From assembly GCA_937967795.1 (NCBI GenBank), contig CALBSK010000074.1, forward strand, positions 1 through 10,584: 10,584 bases of DNA, read 5' to 3'. Shown here piece after piece: positions 1 through 5,381 of this stretch. The stretch is from an uncultured Alphaproteobacteria bacterium (GTDB taxonomy: Bacteria; Pseudomonadota; Alphaproteobacteria; UBA9655). Below the pieces are notes generated by a model. The model was not told the DNA's origin. It did no database searches and worked only from the letters and a program-made list of their open reading frames with translations. Numbering within the stretch: the first letter of the stretch is position 1; each line of letters starts with the position of its first letter. The position numbers were made by a program, and so were the translations under genes.

Positions 1-493
1 TACTAACGCAGCTTTCCAGAGAATCTTCTCCAGCCTCTTCGCATTGAATAACTTCGTCTTTTTCTCTTTGCATGCTCTCAGCTGTGCGCGTTCCTTTTCC
101 ACCAATGTCTTCAAGAGGATTATTCATAATTTGTTGAGCTTTCGTCATTAAAGGATCGTGGCTAGGATCAATTTTTATCTGAGGACGAGAACCTGAGCTT
201 TCACGAACCATGTGACTTACGGGATCTGTTCGGGCGAGAGTTTGGGATTTCTGAGTAAGATCAGTATCTCTTAAGCCTGCTTCCTTTGAACTGCCTTGCG
301 AAAAGGGATGAGAGCCTGCTTCAGCTTTTTTGTTCTCAAGATTATTTAAAAACTCTTGGGCAGCCTGATCTCCTTGCCCAAGATTTTTCCAATTGTCAGC
401 GACTGTTATTGAAGGAAAAAGAAAGAGTGATAAAAAGAAAAGAAGCTTTCTCCTTATTTGATCGCTGTATAAGGGATGCTGAATAATGTTCAT
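1..493 (-). CDS. traN: Second TraN-like mating-pair stabilisation protein, N-terminal part (runs off left edge)
   Basis: This gene starts at an ATG (493-491) that overlaps the TGA stop of the upstream traN as ATGA, and it stays open to the window edge for 164 codons. The product begins with an n-region MNIIQHPLYSDQIRRK, a hydrophobic core (about residues 17-30) and a likely signal cleavage after SITVA (32), so it is exported. The mature part aligns without large gaps to the N-terminus of the neighbouring TraN. It shares NWKNL, FLN.LE.KK.EAG, HPFSQG, SRPQIK, NPL, IGGKGT, and then C.EEAGED with two cysteines. By hand count identity is about 60% over 131 residues and about 76% over the first 42. 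In F-type systems TraN is an outer-membrane adhesin that stabilises mating pairs. The Cys-rich and receptor-facing parts lie outside the window, so it cannot be told whether this copy is full length. The relationship to TraN is clear; its separate function is not. Confidence 0.85.
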   Translation of the reverse strand, partial: MNIIQHPLYSDQIRRKLLFFLSLFLFPSITVADNWKNLGQGDQAAQEFLNNLENKKAEAGSHPFSQGSSKEAGLRDTDLTQKSQTLARTDPVSHMVRESSGSRPQIKIDPSHDPLMTKAQQIMNNPLEDIGGKGTRTAESMQREKDEVIQCEEAGEDSLESCVS

Positions 494-505
494 GCGGCAT
501 CCCTT
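471..505 (-). promoter_or_regulatory. Hairpin over the start of the second traN copy
   Basis: A perfect 9-bp inverted repeat (471-479 AAGGGATGC and 497-505 GCATCCCTT) surrounds a 17-nt loop. In the minus-strand transcript the 5' arm contains the only Shine-Dalgarno-like bases (AAAGGG) before the ATG at 493, and the start codon and the upstream stop codon lie in the loop. This layout could make initiation of the second traN depend on ribosomes finishing the first (translational coupling). The structure is visible in the sequence; the regulatory role is inferred. Confidence 0.45.
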
Positions 506-2220
506 TGTTTAGGCTGCTGCGTTGCTTTGGGAATGAGAACTTGTTTGATGGTCTCAAGCCTTTCATTAACTTTTTGGCCTATGTTTTGAGTTTTGCCCGG
601 TGCATAGTTTTTCATAAGGTCTTCAAAGACTTCCCGAAGATCTAATTTGGAGAAATCAACACGTTGGATTTCCTCAATGGTAAATCCTCGACAAAGAGGT
701 TCTTTCCCACTTCCCCATCCCAAGCCTATTTGGGGACGTCCTTGTTCATGAAAGGCCTTGAGGAGTTTGTTGGTAAAGCAACAATAACTGCTTTTTTTCT
801 TGATACATTTTCCAAGAACCTTTTTATCGCAATAGGTTCCCACAAAATGGCAAAGACCTTTTTTTCTCTTTTGGCTGAGAGCTTTTTCTTTCGCACTACA
901 GGAAGAAAATCCCAGATCATTCCCCCATCCTTTTCCTGATCCGCAACAATCTTTAAAGTTAAGGGGTTGTTTGGAGCAGCGATGGTCCTCCCCCTTAAAA
1001 AGGATCCCATTTTGAAACTGGCCTTGCAGTTCTTTCAGAAGGCTCAACTGAGCCAAACTGGACATGAGCTCATCGTTATTTTCCCAAGTCTGATTACGGC
1101 AGGTTCCATCCAAACAAAAGGGGGGCTTTCCTCCTTGAATGGAAGAAGAGGGACGATTTTCTCCTTTGCACTGATAGGTTTGAGTATAAAGGACACATGT
1201 TTTTCCGACGTATTGCTTACAAGATGAGTTAATTTGGACACAGCCTCTGGCCCTTAAGGGCCCACAATCATCCTTCGAGGGATAATAACACTGGTAGGTA
1301 TAAGTGTATTGCCAGCACTTTTTTGTTACAGCTATTCCCTCAAACACACGGGTTTGAGGACCTTGGGAACAAACCTTGGAGACATAAGAACAAAGCCCTT
1401 GATCGGCTTTGGCTTCAAGAGCTTCACACCCATTCACCTGAAAGTCCTGGGGAACCTTGACGCGTGGTCTATAGGTATAACAAAAATGGTACCTCTCGAA
1501 CAAAAAATATCCAGGGGTCAGGGGTGTGGAAAGTCCGTTATTCCCTGCAGAAAAAACAATGATGTCTTCTACAGGAATTCCTGTACGGGGTGTGATAAAA
1601 CTTTCAACTAAAGGGGGATAACTGCTGATGTACCCCATTACACGCCCGGGAGCTACAGGTTGAAAAGAAAGAAAATGAGGATGGCTCCCATACACTTCAC
1701 AGCCAGGTACATCAAATGAGCTGTTAATAGGATTTCCTTTCTCTTCGACAATTTTGATGGACTTGTTTACAACACACGTGTGTTGGACATCTTCTCCCCC
1801 TTCTTCACAGGTGAGGATTTCGTCTTCTCCTCCTTGACTGCTCTGGCTTGCATGGGTTCCTTTCCCTCCAATTTCTGTCAGAGGATTTTCCATGATTTTT
1901 TGAGACTTGGCTAAGAGAGGGTCATGGGTGAGATCCATCTTGATCTGAGGCCTTGACGCCAAGCTCTCTAAAATCATTTGACTTGCAGAATCGGTCTGAA
2001 AAAGACTTTTAGATGTATCTTCAAGAACTTGTTCCTGAAAGCCCGCTTCTTTTGAGATGCCTTGTGAGAAAGGATGAGGTCCGGCCTCCTTTTTTTTATC
2101 TTCAAGCTTATTTAAAAATTCCTCAGCTGTTTGATCCCCTTGGTTGAGGTTTTTCCAATTGCCAGCGTCTCCGTTTGAAGAAAAAAGACAAAGAAAGAAA
2201 AGAATTTTAAAAGATTTCAT
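490..2220 (-). CDS. traN: TraN, cysteine-rich outer-membrane mating-pair stabilisation protein
   Basis: The 576-residue product is close to the length of F TraN (about 600). It has a short signal peptide (cleavage probably after GDA, residue 19). An acidic and polar stretch follows to about residue 130, and then a body with 26 cysteines in the mature protein. The cysteines occur in patterns such as GCEALEAKADQGLC, KKCWQYTYTYQC, RGCVQINSSC, KDCCGSG and SYCCF. Such disulphide-dense architecture is typical of TraN, which sits in the outer membrane and stabilises donor-recipient contact in F-like conjugation. The start ATG overlaps the trbC stop (ATGA) and follows AAGGA-type Shine-Dalgarno bases. 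The trbC-traN order is that of F. It is followed directly, also with an ATGA overlap, by a second traN-like gene, so its specificity may be shared or complemented by that copy. I am confident of the family from cysteine pattern, length and context. Confidence 0.92.
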   Translation of the reverse strand: MKSFKILFFLCLFSSNGDAGNWKNLNQGDQTAEEFLNKLEDKKKEAGPHPFSQGISKEAGFQEQVLEDTSKSLFQTDSASQMILESLASRPQIKMDLTHDPLLAKSQKIMENPLTEIGGKGTHASQSSQGGEDEILTCEEGGEDVQHTCVVNKSIKIVEEKGNPINSSFDVPGCEVYGSHPHFLSFQPVAPGRVMGYISSYPPLVESFITPRTGIPVEDIIVFSAGNNGLSTPLTPGYFLFERYHFCYTYRPRVKVPQDFQVNGCEALEAKADQGLCSYVSKVCSQGPQTRVFEGIAVTKKCWQYTYTYQCYYPSKDDCGPLRARGCVQINSSCKQYVGKTCVLYTQTYQCKGENRPSSSIQGGKPPFCLDGTCRNQTWENNDELMSSLAQLSLLKELQGQFQNGILFKGEDHRCSKQPLNFKDCCGSGKGWGNDLGFSSCSAKEKALSQKRKKGLCHFVGTYCDKKVLGKCIKKKSSYCCFTNKLLKAFHEQGRPQIGLGWGSGKEPLCRGFTIEEIQRVDFSKLDLREVFEDLMKNYAPGKTQNIGQKVNERLETIKQVLIPKATQQPKQRDAA

Positions 2221-2936
2221 TTTCCTTGTCCTTTCCTCAAAAGCTCTTGCGCTTCAAGCTTAAGGTCCCCTTTTTGAGTAAAAGTTTCTAAGGCATAAGA
2301 AAGGCTTACATGCCCTTGGAGACGGTCATGGAGAGGCGTTTGAGTGCGCTCCTTGGCGTGTAACTGAAAAGGCTTTGTAAGAATAAAAGTCGGAACGACT
2401 CGAATGGAAAAGAGGGTAAAAAGGTCAGGGTCAATAAGGAAACCTTCACCTGTCCGTTGAATGATTTTTTGCAAAGCTCTTATTGTCTTTGTATAGCTTC
2501 CTTCAACAAATCCTCTTAAAACAAGTGTGGCCCCGTATCGCTTGGCTTCCTTGGCGAGGTTTAAAAGAGCTTTTTCTCCCAAGGAGAAAGAAACAAAGAG
2601 GTAAAGAATACCTTCGGACTCTGGCGTTTCTTGATCCTTCAACTTACCGGGAACCATCTTTTGAGACTCGCAAGAAGGATGGGAAAAACAAGCACTTTTA
2701 TGTTGAAGATCTTCGTTTTGGAAATGGCTATCTTCTAGCACGGTATTTTTTCGCTGAAGGGCGACGTTTTGGAAGGTCTGAAACTCTTTTTCTTGTTGAA
2801 GAATCTCCATTTTTTTAAGGAATTCCTTTTGAAGATTGAAAAATTCTTGGGTATTAAATTGATAAGCACTTGCAACAGCAAGGGCTGGAAGTGTCATAAA
2901 AACATTTAAAATCAATAGGTTCAGATTGCGCAACAA
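2217..2936 (-). CDS. trbC: TrbC, F-type conjugal transfer periplasmic protein
   Basis: The product is about 239 residues and has a Sec signal peptide (LRNLNLLILNVF, then LPALAVASA). A glutamine- and lysine-rich segment that may be coiled coil follows, and then the conserved F-type TrbC domain. The hallmarks are visible: LYLFVSFSLGEKALLNLAKE, GATLVLRGFVEGS, GFLIDPDLFTLFSIRVVPTF, and a final GHVSLSYALE. TrbC is a periplasmic pilus-assembly protein that works with TraW. No ATG precedes the signal peptide. I chose TTG at 2936 because GGAG lies 9 nt upstream and it gives a normal signal peptide; TTG at 2951 is the other option, and the first in-frame ATG would remove most of the signal sequence. 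The gene overlaps the end of traU and its stop overlaps traN (ATGA), so the genes are probably co-translated. The mid-segment has a pair of cysteines (ACFSHPSC) of unknown role. Confidence 0.9.
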   Translation of the reverse strand: MLRNLNLLILNVFMTLPALAVASAYQFNTQEFFNLQKEFLKKMEILQQEKEFQTFQNVALQRKNTVLEDSHFQNEDLQHKSACFSHPSCESQKMVPGKLKDQETPESEGILYLFVSFSLGEKALLNLAKEAKRYGATLVLRGFVEGSYTKTIRALQKIIQRTGEGFLIDPDLFTLFSIRVVPTFILTKPFQLHAKERTQTPLHDRLQGHVSLSYALETFTQKGDLKLEAQELLRKGQGK

Positions 2937-4156
2937 TTGCGTTTTCTCCAAATCAAATAGCCAAAATCTTCGCCTTTATAAGGAAATTCCCGTCCCGCTC
3001 CCCAAATAACCTCCGTGCGTCCCAAAGGATTACAAGCCATAGGACCGCGTGTCGTAGGGCGAGGATAGGTCATTTGGGTTTTGTATTGGGACTTCTTGAT
3101 GATCGGCAGGAGAACTTTTTGACAAAGAGCTTCTTGCCCACTTGTGCCCCACAACAGAAGCTCACGGTGAAGCTTCGCCATCATACGTCCGACCATGAGG
3201 AGGCTTGCTTGAACCCCTCCATTGTGAGCCGCATTGTTTCCTGTAAAAGGATAAAGGCTCCCTTGACATCCTCCACACCAGAAAAGAGAATCCAGAGAAA
3301 AGCCTGCCGTTGCGGTTGCACAATCGGCAGCACACGCCGCTTGTGCAAGCGGATTTCCAAACAGCACCGCTTCAGGATTCAAAATAAAAGAAAGCTCATC
3401 CGCATTCCATAAAGGATCAAGCTCTGTGATATAAGCCACATCAAAGCTTTGCTGCTCCAAACACAGAAAATCAACCAGGAGTTCAAGCCAATAAATGACA
3501 GGATACACATACCAATGAACCTGGTAGAAACTATGCTGAGCGCGGCTTTCTCCGTTCACACTATGAATGCCATAATTAAGATGACTGTTCCCTAATTTGA
3601 CACCTCCCATACTGACCATACAAAAAGGAACGCGTGTGACATCCACAAGCCTTGCGGGCTCCCAAAATCCTACAGGAATACCCAAGTAGGGAGGTCTTGG
3701 ACACGTGCAAGGAATTTGCCCTGGGTTAGGAGTATCGTCTCGTCCTCCTCCACTTACTTTTACAGGCCCAATCGAAATGGGAAAAAGACAAGACCAACAA
3801 ATGTCTGTGATGGGATTGACAAATCGTCCGGAACACGCTTTTGTATTTGAAAAAGAATTAAAAATAACATGGAGGCAAAAATGTATGGTCAATATTCTTT
3901 TTAGAATATTTCCTTTTCTTTTTACTGTGTTAACTCTTAGCGTTTTATCTTTGGCAAAGGCAGGGAGTCTCTTTAATCCTTCTCTTGAAAGCCCCCTTTC
4001 AGGGGGCTCAGAGGAAGGAATTTCTGTGAGTATGATTCTTCTTTTCTGCCTTATAGGATGGTGGTTGCTATATTTAGGGATCTCTTGGATTTTTCGTCCG
4101 AGAATGAATCCAAAAAAAACCTTGCCAGAGAAAATTTGAGAGAGAAATGAGGTCAT
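2921..4156 (-). CDS. traU: TraU, F-type pilus assembly protein, with an unusual N-terminal extension
   Basis: The last 320 or so residues are an unmistakable TraU. They include CSGRFVNPITDICWSC, FPISIGPVKV, CPRPPYLGIPVGFWEP, LVDVTR.PFCMV, HWYVYPVIYWLE, LNPEAVLFGNPLAQAACAAD, FWCGGCQGSLYPF, and FGYLIWRKRNC at the C-terminus. TraU is a cysteine-rich periplasmic protein needed for pilus assembly and DNA transfer. F TraU is about 330 residues, but this frame opens 88 codons earlier. The conserved part starts with its own signal-peptide-like stretch (KRILTIHFCLHVIF...TKA|C), preceded only by non-standard starts (TTG at 3892, or ATT at 3907 behind AAAGGA). The far upstream ATG (4156) has a good GGGAG Shine-Dalgarno 8 nt away and an ATGA overlap with traW, so I give it as the start. 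The extra 80-90 residues match nothing I know of TraU. The true protein may start near 3892-3907. Confidence 0.9.
   Translation of the reverse strand: MTSFLSQIFSGKVFFGFILGRKIQEIPKYSNHHPIRQKRRIILTEIPSSEPPERGLSREGLKRLPAFAKDKTLRVNTVKRKGNILKRILTIHFCLHVIFNSFSNTKACSGRFVNPITDICWSCLFPISIGPVKVSGGGRDDTPNPGQIPCTCPRPPYLGIPVGFWEPARLVDVTRVPFCMVSMGGVKLGNSHLNYGIHSVNGESRAQHSFYQVHWYVYPVIYWLELLVDFLCLEQQSFDVAYITELDPLWNADELSFILNPEAVLFGNPLAQAACAADCATATAGFSLDSLFWCGGCQGSLYPFTGNNAAHNGGVQASLLMVGRMMAKLHRELLLWGTSGQEALCQKVLLPIIKKSQYKTQMTYPRPTTRGPMACNPLGRTEVIWGAGREFPYKGEDFGYLIWRKRNCCAI
3885..4139 (+). CDS. Possible small exported/membrane protein antisense to the traU leader region
   Basis: An 84-codon frame on the plus strand runs against the operon, in the segment that on the minus strand would be the odd TraU extension. 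Its translation looks more like a protein than the opposite frame does. It has a signal peptide (MVNILFRIFPFLFTVLTLSV, then LSLAKA|G, residues 1-26), a short polar stretch (SLFNPSLESPLSGGSEEG), one strong transmembrane segment (about residues 47-70, with IGWWLLYLGISWIF) and a basic tail (RPRMNPKKTLPEKI). GGAGG at 3871-3875 lies 9 nt before the ATG. I do not recognise the family; it is not a clear TraA, TraL or TrbI. It would start divergently from, and overlapping, the conserved part of traU. Only weak promoter-like AT-rich sequence precedes it. A chance open frame remains possible. Confidence 0.35.
   Translation: MVNILFRIFPFLFTVLTLSVLSLAKAGSLFNPSLESPLSGGSEEGISVSMILLFCLIGWWLLYLGISWIFRPRMNPKKTLPEKI
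3891..3910. repeat. Perfect AT-rich hairpin at the start of conserved traU
   Basis: AATATTCT (3891-3898) and AGAATATT (3903-3910) form an 8-bp perfect inverted repeat with a 4-nt loop. It covers the possible TTG/ATT start region of the conserved part of traU on the minus strand and codons 3-9 of the plus-strand small frame. It could be an operator or an RNA hairpin at the divergent start; function unknown. Confidence 0.4.
3990..4008. repeat. Strong GC hairpin between traW and conserved traU
   Basis: AGCCCCCT (3990-3997) and AGGGGGCT (4001-4008) form an 8-bp perfect stem with a 3-nt loop in an AT-rich setting. Neither side is followed by a proper U-tract, so it is not a convincing intrinsic terminator. 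It could be an RNA processing or stability stem inside the operon transcript. Confidence 0.4.
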
Positions 4157-4881
4157 AGCTTTTCTCCCAAGAAAATTTCCTCAATCCGCAATCGCATCCC
4201 TTCTTGTTGCACAAGAGCAGGAACTTGGCTGATCCCGAGCTTTTTTGTAAGAAACCCTCCTTGATCAAAATAGACGGGAACGTTCCATTCATCGGAAAGA
4301 GCTAAAGGAGCTCCTTTAACGAGAATGAGTTTGACAGATTTTTCTTTTAACTGGTCTTTTGCAAAAGAGACTTGGTCTCCATTATCCCCATCAAAAAATA
4401 ATAAACTTTGGGACAGAGTCACCGTCTTCAAGGGATTTATGGTCGTTCCTTTTTTATGAATAAGTTGGCCTTTATGATTTTGAATATCTTCCGGTACTCT
4501 ATAAGTGGGGTCATAATAAAAAACGCGAGAGTGAATGGCTTTGGTAAGGGTTTGGACAGATTTAGGGCGTTCAATGGCAGCCTTTGTTTTTTGTTGAAGC
4601 TCTCGATTTCGTTTTTCAAGATCACCCTTTTCTTCCATGCTTTTCAGCTTTTTCTGAATAAGCCGCAGGGGATCTTCTTCTACAATGGGGTAAATGATGC
4701 CATGGGTCCCAAGGTCTCTTGCGAGAGCAAGAGAAGTCATCAGTAATCGGTTATCAGTGATCAGAAGAAAAAAAAGAAAGAAAATTTTCTTCAGATTTAC
4801 AATAAGGAATCTTAAAAACTCAGTAATTTCCGTAAAATTTCTGATGACTGACAACTGATGACTGATAACTGTATTTACCAT
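4153..4881 (-). CDS. traW: TraW, F-type pilus assembly periplasmic protein
   Basis: The mature part follows the TraW pattern closely: a start of RDLGTHGIIYPIVEEDPL, a coiled-coil-like KKLKSMEEKGDLEKRNRELQ, then HSRVFYYDPTY, GTTINPLKTVTLSQSLLFFDGD, VKLILVKGAP, and WNVPVYFDQGGFLTKKLGISQVPALV. TraW acts in the periplasm with TrbC in F-pilus assembly. The ATG at 4881 gives 242 residues; TTG at 4902, with GGAG 5 nt upstream, would give 249. The N-terminus is odd. Residues 4-14 (TVISHQLSVIR) and 40-50 (LITDNRLLMTS) are encoded by heptamer repeats. The second stretch lies inside the hydrophobic part of the signal peptide (KKIFFLFFLLITDNRLLMTS, then LALA|R, residues 31-54), so part of the export signal is made of repeat sequence. 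The gene overlaps the peptidase upstream by 7 bp (27 from the TTG) and traU downstream by ATGA. Confidence 0.92.
   Translation of the reverse strand: MVNTVISHQLSVIRNFTEITEFLRFLIVNLKKIFFLFFLLITDNRLLMTSLALARDLGTHGIIYPIVEEDPLRLIQKKLKSMEEKGDLEKRNRELQQKTKAAIERPKSVQTLTKAIHSRVFYYDPTYRVPEDIQNHKGQLIHKKGTTINPLKTVTLSQSLLFFDGDNGDQVSFAKDQLKEKSVKLILVKGAPLALSDEWNVPVYFDQGGFLTKKLGISQVPALVQQEGMRLRIEEIFLGEKL
4738..4871. repeat. Heptamer-repeat element A with inverted ends (5' end of traW)
   Basis: Two heptamer arrays in opposite orientation bound about 76 bp of AT-rich DNA. The left end (4738-4764) is built of ATCAGTA, ATCGGTT, ATCAGTG and ATCAG; the right end (4841-4871) of CTGATGA, CTGACAA, CTGATGA, CTGATAA and CTG. 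Reverse-complementing the right end gives 22 of 26 matches with the left, so these are imperfect terminal inverted repeats. The element spans the first 45 or so codons of traW and contributes to its signal peptide. It is nearly the same size as element B at traV. Confidence 0.75.
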
Positions 4882-5381
4882 GTAAATACAGCCTTTCCCC
4901 AAATTTTCTCCATCGGAACAAGCCCAAACTCTTCATAGCGAGAATCAAAACTGTTTGGGTTATCCCCAGCTACAAAAACATATCCTTGAGGAATCATCTG
5001 GATGTTAAGAGGAGTGAGAGGTTTTCCGTCACGCGTTGCTTGCAGGAGCGCAAGGGGCTTAGAGTTAGAGGTTTGAGACTCAAAAAGTTTAACCTTGACG
5101 CCATCCTTATCTCGAACGATTTGATCAGCTGGAAGGCCAAGAACACGTTTAGCAAGGGGTTTTGTCCCTACATATTTTACAGCGTGCCCTTGGATGGAAA
5201 CGATATCCCCTCGATGAGGCGTTGAATTCTTCATAAATAAAAGGTAACGAATACCTGAAAGGCTATCTGTGACGCATTCGCTTAAATGTGTTTGAGTGGC
5301 GATACTTGCTAAAATGAGAATGACAGTGCAAAAAAGAAGACTGATACGAACTGAAAAAAGCTTTATCCACCTCTTATTCAT
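4875..5381 (-). CDS. traF: S26 family signal peptidase (RP4-TraF/TrhF type)
   Basis: This 168-residue protein has one N-terminal membrane anchor (about residues 11-30, ISLLFCTVILILASIA) followed by an S26 peptidase fold. The likely catalytic serine is S40 in ECVTDSLSGIRYLLF, where the usual proline after the serine box is replaced by serine. The likely general-base lysine is K78 in LAKRVLGLPAD, matching the KRV.GLPGD box, and the GDN...SFDSRY box lies at 139-149 with EEFGLVP after it. Such small peptidases sit in conjugation operons (TraF of RP4, TrhF of R27), where they process the pilin or other secreted proteins. This is unrelated to thioredoxin-like TraF of the F plasmid, despite the name. 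The start has a strong Shine-Dalgarno (AAAGGAG) and overlaps the traC stop by 8 bp. The 3' end overlaps the start of traW. Confidence 0.88.
   Translation of the reverse strand: MNKRWIKLFSVRISLLFCTVILILASIATQTHLSECVTDSLSGIRYLLFMKNSTPHRGDIVSIQGHAVKYVGTKPLAKRVLGLPADQIVRDKDGVKVKLFESQTSNSKPLALLQATRDGKPLTPLNIQMIPQGYVFVAGDNPNSFDSRYEEFGLVPMEKIWGKAVFTW

Noticed and set aside
726..1010. 94-codon open frame on the minus strand inside traN
   Set aside because: It lies in another frame of the cysteine-rich TraN region, whose own frame is clearly conserved.
1249..1262. Perfect 14-bp palindrome GGCCCTTAAGGGCC
   Set aside because: It lies in the middle of well-conserved traN coding sequence with no other signal nearby; chance is sufficient.
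3990..4008. Transcription terminator between traW and traU
   Set aside because: The stem is strong but is followed by TTTC on the minus strand and CAGAGG on the plus strand, and it lies inside a continuous operon.
4738..4871. Heptamer arrays as a small CRISPR array
   Set aside because: The units are only 7 bp, directly abutting, in opposite orientations at the two ends, and there are no regular spacers.
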